Source: Symsagittifera roscoffensis (taxonomy: Eukaryota > Xenacoelomorpha > Acoela > Convolutidae). Taken from it: DNA of 64,000 bases. This document shows positions 22,772-33,965 of this stretch, piece after piece; positions within the stretch are counted from its first letter, which is position 1, and the number at the start of each line of letters is the position of its first letter. A model generated the notes under the pieces. The model worked only from the letters and a program-made list of their open reading frames with translations, searched no databases and was not told the origin of the DNA. The DNA lies in assembly GCF_963678635.1 (NCBI RefSeq), contig NC_087070.1:25848007-25912006 (forward strand), read 5' to 3'. The translations under genes and the position numbers were made by a program.

Positions 22772-24117
22772 GGTTTGTTCAATGCTAATTCTGTTTCTGT
22801 CGGCGTCTCAGAAAAATTTGAGCAGGTAGACATCCCATCGTCTGTCTCTGATTTCATTGAAAACAGCTTTTTAGAAGATTTCAGTTCACTTATCCTCTAT
22901 AAAATCCATTCTTGGTTGGCATGAAAAGGGCATTCAGTTACCACATATTTTTTAAAGTGCTCCGCACTCCGATACACTGTGCTCAGAGGCAATGCGTAGC
23001 CAAGTTTCTTGCCTCTTTGTATCGTCACTGCTGTTGCCTCTGTGTTAAACAACACACTCACACACACAGTCCGCTCTGAGTGAGTGAGACGCTTCTTCCT
23101 AAAATAGCTCAGCTTTTACTGTTTGGATTAGGAACCAGACATACCTGTCAGTCGTTATCAAGCTCACTCAGGTTCCTCATCATAAATGTCGCTATTACAG
23201 CCTGATGTGGTTTTAACCTAACTTTCCGATCGAGGAAAGTTGGCACCTTTGCTTGGTTAATCAGGATTTCATGAATTCGTTTGTTTTCATACTTCCTTTC
23301 TGGGTCCTTGATGTGCCTGTTGAGTCGTCCATGTATCGTGAGCAATAAACCCTCAACATGGACACTAACGTGCGATTCTGCCTTCCAACTAGGCCATTCG
23401 TTTGTGGGGGTGATAAGTGGTCGAGTGCGCCTGTGCCACTTGTGACCTCTTCATTAACTCCTTCGTGAGATCACCCACGAATGCTTTGCCATTGTTTGAT
23501 TGGATTGTGATGGGGCAGCCGTGTCTCGCTATCCATACATTTATCAAATGATCGCATGTTTCTTCCATTGATGCTGTAATGCAGGGTGCTGCCTCTGCGT
23601 ATTTCGTGAAAGATCAATCATTGCCAGCACTTGATTGTAGCCCGTGGCCGTCATGCATATCTTCTGATGATCAATTTGCACCACCCCATTGAATCCTGAT
23701 GACTCTATTGACTGCAGGGGAAACCTCAATTTCCTGGGGTCCTTCGCCTGTTGACATGACAAGCATGCAGAGATCCACTTTTCACAGGTTGTCTTCAAAC
23801 CAGGCCATTCGAACCGTTTCTGTATCCTATTATACACTTTGTCCACGCCTTGATGGCCCATCTGATCTTGTGAACGAAAGAGCAATTCGGTTTGATACAA
23901 CTGCGGTAGCACTATCGCATTATATTTGTAAAGGATTTTGTCCTCCTCCTTGCGTTTGCAGGCCACGATTCCTTCTTTATTTGACTACAACAGGTCTTTT
24001 TTTTCTTCAAATTAAACTGCTTTAGGATCTTGTAGCTGTCTTCTTCCGAATCACTTTTGTCAGGTGCTCCGTTTTCTATCCATCTCTTTAGGGTAATCGT
24101 CATTCTATCATTCCGCT
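22772..24117 (-). pseudogene. Duplicate of 2263-3600: RT linker fused to integrase fragment
   Basis: This 1.35-kb segment matches 2263-3600 almost base for base. It includes the abnormal fusion of integrase (upstream, 24103-23544) to the protease-RT linker (23345-23148), and the same frameshift inside the integrase core. It runs into the assembly gap. Shared junction and lesions mean it was copied as a unit after the rearrangement, or that the assembly has duplicated it. Confidence 0.85.
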
Positions 24118-24317
24118 NNNNNNNNNNNNNNNNNNNNNNNNNNNNNNNNNNNNNNNNNNNNNNNNNNNNNNNNNNNNNNNNNNNNNNNNNNNNNNNNNNN
24201 NNNNNNNNNNNNNNNNNNNNNNNNNNNNNNNNNNNNNNNNNNNNNNNNNNNNNNNNNNNNNNNNNNNNNNNNNNNNNNNNNNNNNNNNNNNNNNNNNNNN
24301 NNNNNNNNNNNNNNNNN
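24118..24317. other. Assembly gap (200 N)
   Basis: Exactly 200 unknown bases. This is the length often used for a gap of unknown size. Sequence on both sides is near-identical to other parts of the window, so the local order is uncertain. Confidence 0.99.
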
Positions 24318-25261
24318 GTCCCTCTGCTCGCCCAGTCCAGGTTCCCCTCGTCGCCATCTCATGAGTCGATAACGACCTCTCTCGGCAGTTCCGGACGCGC
24401 CAAAGGCCAACATCAGGACCACCTCCGTGGGGCGTTCCCCACGAGCTTCCCTTCCCAACGCATTGAGGAGTGCGACGGTGAACATCGCCAGCTCCGGTTC
24501 CTTCAATCCAAAGTTGCAATCGATCAACCGCTGACACACTTCGTCCAGAACCGTACCCAGGCTCGCTGAGATAAAATCCATCAAATCGTTGGTATCTATC
24601 ATTCTTCTTCATGTGTGTCTGGTCGTGTTTCTCTGATTCAGTTCAAGTTCAATATAAAAAGTACCATCATTCAAGATCTGAAAAACAAGTCACGACATAG
24701 ATTAATCACTCCGAGTTGTTTCATCTCTAAGATAAAACATCATTTACATCTTTTAAGAACAGTCCATTGAAACTCTCTTTTGTTTTCAGAGTAACATAGT
24801 TGAGCGCTGTCACCTTTCGTACCTGGAGTGTTCCAGCTTTCGATGACATAAGCATCACCTAAAACATAATCTAACAAAAACATAACATATAAATATCACA
24901 CATCAACACTTTGACATAAACACCTAAATATTAATCCTAGTGACTAAAAAGCAAACCTAATTAAGACTTTTAACACGGAATGTGGCTCTAGCATATGCTC
25001 AGAAAATATATTTTTTAGCTAAGTAGACCTCTATGTCCGTTTCTGAGAATATTACATGTACGAGGGCGTATAACTCTCTCGGATGCAGTTTTCCCCTATT
25101 GGGATCTTACACTGGTAAAGAGAGAGAGAGGTCACTTCTCTCTCAACCAGGAAATCCCTGAGTCTAGTTAAGGGTAGCACCAGGTTTCGGGATTTACGTG
25201 TTGCCTATCAATGGCCTTAGTTACAAGGAAACACAAATATTTCCCTGATATATGTGATGCA
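24318..25261 (-). pseudogene. Partial array unit: SGNH ORF start, spacer and macro fragment
   Basis: This segment is nearly identical to 29077-30021. On the minus strand it holds the last third of a macro-like domain (25261-25050), the spacer (25050-24603) and the first about 95 codons of the SGNH ORF (MIDTNDLMDF start at 24602), which run into the gap. At 25261 the macro sequence is joined abruptly to the tail of the next SGNH ORF. Confidence 0.8.
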
Positions 25262-28200
25262 ACAGTCTTCTCGGCTCCCTTTTTTCTACCCAGTTTAGCA
25301 TAGAGCAGTACACCACTGACACAAGGTTTGCATACAGAACTGAATGTCTGTACACCTTCACTCGTACGTCAGGGAACACGTGCACCACTTTAGGTTCATA
25401 CATCACAGTCACAAACTCTTTCAATCCAAAAATCAGCGCGAGTGGATCGATCCGCATCATTAGAGCCAAGTCGGTCAACAAGGGCATTCCCCCACACCTC
25501 TTCACTTCGCTTTTATTTGAGATTGGCTTGTCCTCTACAGTCAAATTTCTGTTCTGTTGTAACAGGCACTACAGGAGCAAGGTCCTCCAGTCCTTCAGTT
25601 TTCGATAATATGCTGTCTTCATCTGAGCATCGAACTCCCTCTTTGGTCCCTGCAGTTGTTCGGGATACCTCAGCAGCACGAACAGGTCACCCATGCGACC
25701 ATATATTATCGCAATCGGAGTCAACAGATCATCCAGTCGGGGATCGATTAATTCCTGCGTAAAAAGCACCAGAGGTCCTTTGACAAGGGTCTCGTGTCCG
25801 AAGATTACTTATAGGGCCAGCACAAGGCCAATAGACAGTTTCCTGATGTCCCTCAGGAATTTTGCTATCAGGTTCCTCGAAGCCCTAGGGTAGCAGCTGC
25901 TGATAACTGCAGGTGACCACCCTGCGCCAATTCTTGTGAGAATTGCATGTGACCTCTGGTAGTCGGCCCTTGTGGCCAGCACATCCGCTTGGAACCGGTT
26001 CAAGGACATCGTGTCAATCTCCTGCATAAATCCCAACATCGTCGCCTCTGTCTGCTCCCTTACGTCTAATGTTCTTCGTAAGGTACGTTGGAACTCTCTC
26101 ACCACTGCCAGTGCATGATCAAAAGCATCCTGCCCCAACGCGCATAACCGAGGAGACAGGTATAGCCAGAGATTGGTTTGAGTTTTCGTCCTCAGGGCCA
26201 TAGCCTTAAGGTCTTCCTCGGTTGAGAGGGCATTCTTCCTGACCAAATTTCCTCTTTCATCCCTCACTTAGTCCGTCTGTCTAAACCACAGATTATTTGC
26301 CAATTGCTGCACCAGCTGATGTTCATCACTCACTCCGGGCCTCAATTTCAAAAACCGGCCGAAGTTGGAAAGTTCCAGCCCAGCCCCTCATCACGAGAGA
26401 CGCGCGTCATGCTTTGATCTTTGAATCCTTCGATCGCATTCGAGATTGCCGACCATATAGCAAGGAGTTCTGATCGGTAGGGGTAGTAAAAGCTGGGATC
26501 CTTTTGTCGATTCGGTGCCGGTATCATCATATCAAATAGTCCCTCCGCTAGCATGATGACCATAGCATACATAAACTGCAGGGGTTCGCGCAATAGGGCG
26601 TAGCCGGGAGACATCACAAAGATTCTCTTCACCAACTGCCTTGCAAAACTCTGTCGTATCGATCTCTCAGCCTCCACCATGACTGAGAGCAGCGTCATGA
26701 TGGCTTCTCCCACAGCCTCCGAGCTCGGAATTGATCCGTCAACAAGAGCGTTTAGAAGGCCCCTGCTCTGCAGGTGGTCATTCGATCCGGCTATTATCAC
26801 TACATATGGATCCACGTTTAACACCCTCTGCACACTTATCGCTTGGCCCCAATCCAAATTGGGAGCTGTGGGGAAAATCACATCCGGCCAAAAAAGTGGG
26901 CTGGGCGTTTACTGGTAGTCAGAGCTGGCCACTATCAAAATTCTCCCCAGATTCATTTCCTGAGGGCCATAAGCCGCAATCATTTTGTCTCCTTTTGGTG
27001 ATTCCAGGTGCACATACCTCCTTTCGTCACCTTCCACTAGTGTGATTCTGGGGTTATCATTTGAATACTCGCCTGCGGTTTGACCCGGGGGTTTGGGGAA
27101 CTGCTTCCTCATTTTGTGATGCCGCTTGTTGGGCCTGTTCTCCACCAGAAACTTCCCCCTACGGTTTGGTGGAGCTCTTCCTCGGACCTGATGAGGGACG
27201 TCCGTCATTGACCTCGTGTTCAATGGTTCCGTAGTCTTATCTTCGGGCAGACCCTCCATATCCACCAATTGAAATGTAGTAGCGGAGCTGAATTGCTCTT
27301 CTTCAGCCAATAGCCAATCCACGCCTGCTATCCGGTACAGACCAGATACCGTAGGGTCAACCCCGTTAGGCATTCTTCTCGCATCTGCACAACACGTTAT
27401 CGTTTTCATGCTCAATTTTATAGCCATGTCTGCTTTATATCTTCCCCAGGTGCTGGGTTCTGCTCTATTCCATAGCAGCTCACTGACCCTACTCGTATCT
27501 ATCACCGCTGCAGGATAGGCTCGCGAGGTTCCCTGAGCGGGTGACGCCCTCGAATGCTGTACCATGGTGTTCGCGGTCACCTGAGAAGCCACTTGCAGTG
27601 GTCCACTCCTCATTCAAAGGCGATTCTCCAAGGATTGGCCTCGGGGAACGGGAGCGGTCTCCAGTCTCTCTCTCACATCAGAGCTGGGATAAGGTTGCAC
27701 CACATTTGTCTCTGTAGTCAAAGGCCCCAGACGGTTCACTAATGCTTGAGGTACATGGGATCTGACCATGCGGGCAGTGCTAACTCGTGTCACCGGGTTG
27801 ACCGTTGTCCTCAGTTCAGCTTCCATTTCTTCTATCCTCGTTTGGAACGCGTCGTTTGATCACTGTACTCCAGGTTGGGTATTGAAGTGTATACCATCTT
27901 TTGTCAAGACACCATGGTCCACCATTCTCAACGTGTTTTCGACATCTAACAAACGGAATTCGTTGGGGTTTCCTGTGGTCAGATTCCTGATCATCTCATT
28001 CCACTGGATTACGTTCCCATTCATGAAGTCGGCTATTGGTGACCCGGCGTCTGGGTAAAGGGGAATGGTGCACAAGACCACAATCCTCGGTCTGTATTTC
28101 TCTTTTAATTCGTTAAGGAGACAAATCAGAAGTGATTCCCATTTCGCATCGGGTGTGACGGGGTTCCTTGAGACATGGTTCATCCCTATCATCACAGTCA

Positions 28201-29360
28201 ACGTGTCCACCCTATCGTCGCTCTGCAGCTCCATCATCTTGATTACTTGAGCCACTGCAGCCCTTCCAGAGGAGATCACGGTAGTCTGACCTCCTTCTAA
28301 AACTTGGTTCAAATCCCCCTACAGACTGTCCCCTATGATAAAGTGTTGGCTGGCCGTCGGAACCGGTTGGTGGATCGCCGCTGGATTCCAGGTCATACCG
28401 TTCAGGCAGGCTCTGGGGTGTTCCGCTGCGACTTGCACGAAGGTCCTTCGAGTATTGAGATCCTTTCGAATGTCAACCACCCGCGACCTCACCTTGGCTC
28501 CACTCGGTACCGGTCGGTACGGCTCTGTGGGATTCGTTGGTTTTTCCCTTCTGATGGGCGACTGGCCCGCTCGCTGAGTAGGAACAATACTGCCCTAGCT
28601 TCGGTCTCTCACTCGGTTTATTTCCTGTATCGCAGCTTTGGCCACTTGCTCAAACTTCTCCTGGAAATGAGGTGCCAGGTAAGTATCCGATGGGTCAGGA
28701 ATCGTGTTTCTCGCGTTTGAAGGCGAGCTCACTCGCTGCGGAACCGTCACCTCACTGGGCCTATAAAGCTCCCGAGTCTTGGATTTGTCTGTCGTCTCTG
28801 TGTTCATCATTGCCAGAAACTCCGGCGACAACTTGAGCTCCTTCAAGTGCTTTATCTCCTTTTATTTGAAGAGAATCTGCAGCTCCTCGTGTTTTTGTTT
28901 CCATTCGTCGCAGTTCTTTCGCCTTTTCTGGAAGCTCGTTCAACCTCGTGCACAACTGCTTCCAGTCTTTGTCTTTGTCTCCGCCGTTTGTATCTGAATA
29001 TCGTTCCTTCTGACTTTTTTCATTGGCGGAGCCGCTGTTGGGGAGTCTGCAGAGGGGCATTTTCCCTAATCGGTAGTCCCTCTGCTCGCCCAGTCCAGGT
29101 TCCCCTCGTCGCCATCTCATGAGTCGATAACGACCTCTCTCGGCAGTTCCGGACGCGCCAAAGGCCAACATCAGGACCACCTCCGTGGGGCGTTCCCCAC
29201 GAGCTTCCCTTCCCAACGCATTGAGGAGTGCGACGGTGAACATCGCCAGCTCCGGTTCCTTCAATCCAAAGTTGCAATCGATCAACCGCTGACACACTTC
29301 GTCCAGAACCGTACCCAGGCTCGCTGAGATAAAATCCATCAAATCGTTGGTATCTATCAT
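25262..29360 (-). pseudogene. Longest SGNH-hydrolase ORF of the gypsy cluster, broken
   Basis: Read on the minus strand from MIDTNDLMDF at 29360, it has the N-terminal helical region (to about 28761), a linker ending RDRS then TAG (28595-28597), and the SGNH domain (about 28330-27860). Domain motifs are FIIGDSL, with a TAG right after it at 28319-28321, then MIGMNHVSR (GxND has become GMNH) and DGIHFN. A Ser/Arg/Pro-rich stretch follows (27826-27600), then a distinct domain (27613-26909). A segment with VVIIAGSNDHL and FVMSPGYALL (26881-26348) resembles a second SGNH block III. The last part is a helical C-terminal region (26267-25221) of unknown fold. Stops and frameshifts lie near 28761, 28595, 28319, 27614, 26909, 26340 and 25800. 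It is the only copy in the window with this C-terminal half. Confidence 0.72.
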
Positions 29361-29779
29361 TCTTCTTCATGTGTGTCTGGTCGTGTTTCTCTGATTCAGT
29401 TCAAGTTCAATATAAAAAGTACCATCATTCAAGATCTGAAAAACAAGTCACGACATAGATTAATCACTCCGAGTTGTTTCATCTCTAAGATAAAACATCA
29501 TTTACATCTTTTAAGAACAGTCCATTGAAACTCTCTTTTGTTTTCAGAGTAACATAGTTGAGCGCTGTCACCTTTCGTACCTGGAGTGTTCCAGCTTTCG
29601 ATGACATAAGCATCACCTAAAACATAATCTAACAAAAACATAACATATAAATATCACACATCAACACTTTGACATAAACACCTAAATATTAATCCTAGTG
29701 ACTAAAAAGCAAACCTAATTAAGACTTTTAACACGGAATGTGGCTCTAGCATATGCTCAGATAATATATTTTTTAGCTA

Positions 29780-30525
29780 AGTAGACCTCTATGTCCGTTT
29801 CTGAGAATATTACATGTACGAGGGCGTATAACTCTCTCGGATGCAGTTTTCCCCTATTGGGATCATACACTGGTAAAGAGAGAGAGAGGTCACTTCTCTC
29901 TCAACCAGGAAATCCCTGAGTCTAGTTAAGGGTAGCACCAGGTTACGGGATTTACGTGTTGCCTATCAATGGCCTTAGTTACAAGGAAACACAAATATTT
30001 CCCTGATATATGTGATGCAACAGGGGACAGCGCTACAACAGGGGACAACTAAAGGTGCAGTGGCAGATCGCAATTTTCAACAACCTCATTCCCGTCGTTT
30101 TGTCGCGCATGCCTCCTTTATTCACCTCGCAGGCAGGATCCACTATCAAATAGTCCGCATCATGCATGTCGCGTGGAATACACCAATCCTCCGATGAAGC
30201 ATTGCTGGGGTTGATGTTCTCGTACCAATAATTTTTTGTCTAATTTGAGCCTCCTGCGTGTTCCTCCTGCATAAATCATTAAGCTCATGCTGCCTCCTGA
30301 TCACATCACGAACGTGCTTTTGTTGTGCTGTTTTCCTTCCTTTGTACTCAGGGCTAGAAGAACGTTAATGGAAGTGCTTTCTCGTGACCGGTCAACATCA
30401 TGTGCGGGCTTTTTCCCGTGGTAGAATTTTTTGTGCTGTTATAAGCGCCCATCACTTGCTGCAAGTGCCTGTCCCATTCGTCCATGTATCGTGAGCAATA
30501 AACCCTCAACATGGAGACTTACGTT
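29780..30525 (-). pseudogene. Integrase-tail and macro scraps between array units 1 and 2
   Basis: On the minus strand, about 490 bp of integrase C-terminal and post-integrase sequence (30525-30037, with the GHEKALP and CRRNTQ blocks) is joined at 30036 to the last about 250 bp of the macro-like region. The junction contains a short repeat, ACAACAGGGGACA. Nothing here is translatable as a whole. Confidence 0.8.
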
Positions 30526-32800
30526 TGGGGAACTGTTTCCTCATTTTGTGATGCCACTTGTTGGGCCTGTTCTCTACCAGAAACTTCCCCCTACGGTTTG
30601 GTGGAGCTCTTTCTCGGACCTGATGACGGACGTCAGTCATTGACCTCGTGTTCAATGGTTCCGTAGTCTTATCTCCGGGCAGACCCTCCAGATCCACCAA
30701 TTGAAGTGTAGTAGCGGAGCTGAATTGCTCTTCTTCAGCCAATAGCCAATCCACGCCTGCTATCCGGTACAGACCAGATACCGTAGGGTCAACCCCGTTA
30801 GGCATTCTTCTCGCATCTGCACAACAAGTTATCGTTTTCATGCTCAATTTTATAGCCATGTCGGCTTTATATCTTCCCCAGGTGCTGGGATCTGCTCTAT
30901 TCCATAGCAGCTCACTGACCCTACTCGTATCTATCACCGCTGCAGGATAGGCTCGCGAGGTTCCCTGAGCGGGTGACGCCCTCGAATGCTGTGCCATGGT
31001 GTTCGCGGTCACCTGAGAAGCCACTTGCAGTGGTCCACTCCTCATTCCAAGGCGATTCTCCAAGGATTGGCCTCGGGGAACTGGAGCGGTCTCCAGTCTC
31101 TCTCTCACATCAGAGCTGGGATAAGGTTGCACCACATTGCCTCTGTAGTCAAAGGCCCCAGACGGTTCACTAATGCTTGAGGTACATGGGATCTGACCAT
31201 GCGGGCAGTGCTAACTCGTGTCACCGGGTTGACCGTTGTCCTCAGTTCAGCTTCCATTTCTTCTATCCTCGTTTGGAACGCGTCGTTTGATCACTGTACT
31301 CCAGGTTGGGTATTGAAGTGTATACCATCTTTTGTCAAGACACCATGGTCCACCATTCTCAACGTGTTTTCGACATCTAACAAATGGAATTCGTTGGGGT
31401 TTCCTGTGGTCAGATTCCTGATCATCTCATTCCACTGGGTTACGTTCCCATTCATGAAGTCGGCTACTGGTGACCCGGCGTCTGGGTAAAGGGGAATGGT
31501 GCACAAGACCACAATCCTCGGTCTGTATTTCTCTTTTAATTCGTTAAGGAGACAAATTAGAAATGATTCCCATTTCGCATCGGGTGTGACGGGGTTCCTT
31601 GAGACATGGTTCATCCCTATCATCACAGTCAACGTGTCCACCCTATCGTCGCTCTGCAGCTCCATCATCTTGATTACTTGCGCCACTGCAGCCCCTCCAA
31701 AGGAGATCACGGTAGTCTGACCTCCTTCTAAAACTTGGTTCAAATCCCCCTACAGACTGTCCCCTATGATTAAGTGTTGGCTGGCCGTCGGCACCGGTTG
31801 GTGGATCGCCGCTGGATTCCAGGTCATACCGTTAAGGCAGGCTCTGGGGTGTTCCGCTGCGACTTGCACGAAGGTCCTTCGAGTGTTGAGATCCTTTCGA
31901 ATGTCAACCACCCGCGACCTCACCTTGGCTCCACTCGGTACCGGTCGGTACGGCTCTGTGGGATTCGTTGGTTTTTCCCTTCTGATGGGTGACTGGCCCG
32001 CTCGCTGAGTAGGAACAATACTGCCCTAGCTTCGGTCTCTCGCTCGGTTTATTTCCTGTATCGCAGCTTTGACCACTTGCTCAAACTTCTCCTGGAAATG
32101 AGGTGCCAGGTAAGTATCCGATGGGTCAGGAATCGTGTTTCTCGCGTTTGAAGGCGAGCTCACTCGCTGCGGAACCGTCACCTCACTGGGCCTATAAAGC
32201 TCCTGAGTCTTGGATTTGTCTGTCGTCTCTGTGTTCATCATTGCCAGAAACTCCGGCGACAACTTGCTGATTATAGAGCTCCTTCAAGTGCTTTATCTCC
32301 TTTTATTTGAAGAGGATCTGCAGCTCCTCGTGTTTTCGTTTCCATTCGTCGCAGTTCTTTCGCCTTTTCTTGAAGCTCGTTCAACCTCGTGCACAACTGC
32401 TTCCAGTCTTTGTCTTTTTCTCCGCCGTTTGTATCTGAATATCGTTCCTTCTGACTTTTTTATTGGCGGAGCCGCTGTTGGGGAGTCTGCAGAGGGGCAT
32501 TTTCCCTAATCGGTAGTCCCTCTGCTCGCCCAGTCCAGGTTCCCCTCGTCGCCATCTCATGAGTCGATAACGACCTCTCTCGGCAGTTCCGGACGCGCCA
32601 AAGGCCAACATCAGGACCACCTCCGTGGGGCGTTCCCCACGAGCTTCCCTTCCCAACGCATTGAGGAGTGCGACGGTGAACATCGCCAGCTCCGGTTCCT
32701 TCAATCCAAAGTTGCAATCGATCAACCTCTGACACACTTCGTCCAAAACCGTACCCAGGCTCGCTGAGATAAAATCCATCAAATCGTTGGTATCTATCAT
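30526..32800 (-). pseudogene. SGNH ORF, array unit 2 (C-terminally truncated)
   Basis: The minus-strand ORF starts MIDTNDLMDF at 32800. It has the TAG after RDRS (32026-32028), the TAG after GDSL (31750-31752) and MIGMNHVSR in place of GTND, all exactly as in unit 1. It ends at the 30525 junction after MRKQFPK. Shared lesions show it was copied from an already dead ORF. Confidence 0.8.
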
Positions 32801-33219
32801 TCTTCTTCATGTGTATCTGGTCGTGTTTCTCTGATTCAGTTCAAGTTCAATGTAAAAAGTACCATCATTCAAGATCTGAAAAACAAGTCACGACATAGAT
32901 TAATCACTCCGAATTGTTTCATCTCTAAGATAAAACATCATTTACATCTTTTAAGAACAGTCCATTGAAACTCTCTTTTGTTTTCAGAGTAACATAGTTG
33001 AGCGCTGTCACCTTTCGTACCTGGAGTGTTCCAGCTTTCGATGACATAAGCATCACCTAAAACATAATCTAACAAAAACATAACATATAAATATCACACA
33101 TCAACACTTTGACATAAACACCTAAATATTAATCCTAGTGACTAAAAAGCAAACCTAATTAAGACTTTTAACACGGAATGTGGCTCTAGCATATGCTCAG
33201 ATAATATATTTTTTAGCTA

Positions 33220-33965
33220 AGTAGACCTCTATGTCCGTTTCTGAGAATATTACATGTACGAGGGCGTATAACTCTCTCGGATGCAGTTTTCCCCTATTGG
33301 GATCATACACTGGTAAAGAGAGAGAGAGGTCACTTCTCTCTCAACCAGGAAATCCCTGAGTCTAGTTAAGGGTAGCACCAGGTTTCGGGATTTACGTGTT
33401 GCCTATCAATGGCCTTAGTTACAAGGAAACACAAATATTTCCCTGATATATGTGATGCAACAGGGGACAGCGCTACAACAGGGGACAACTAAAGGTGCAG
33501 TGGCAGATCGCAATTTTCAACAACCTCATTCCCGTCGTTTTGTCGCGCATGCCTCCTTTATTCACCTCGCAGGCAGGATCCACTATCAAATAGTCCGCAT
33601 CATGCATGTCGCGTGGAATACACCAATCCTCCGATGAAGCATTGCTGGGGTTGATGTTCTCGTACCAATAATTTTTTGTCTAATTTGAGCCTCCTGCGTG
33701 TTCCTCCTGCATAAATCATTAAGCTCATGCTGCCTCCTGATCACATCACGAACGTGCTTTTGTTGTGCTGTTTTCCTTCCTTTGTACTCAGGGCTAGAAG
33801 AACGTTAATGGAAGTGCTTTCTCGTGACCGGTCAGCATCACGTGCGGGCTTATTCCCGTGGAAGAATTTTTTGTGCTGTTATAAGCGCCCATCACTTGCT
33901 GCAAGTGCCTGTCCCATTCGTCCATGTATCGTGAGCAATAAACCCTCAACATGGACACTAACTTT
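33220..33965 (-). pseudogene. Integrase-tail and macro scraps between array units 2 and 3
   Basis: This has the same structure and junctions as 29780-30525, shifted by 3440 bp, with only a few substitutions (for example GGTCAGCATCACGTG at about 33830). Confidence 0.8.
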
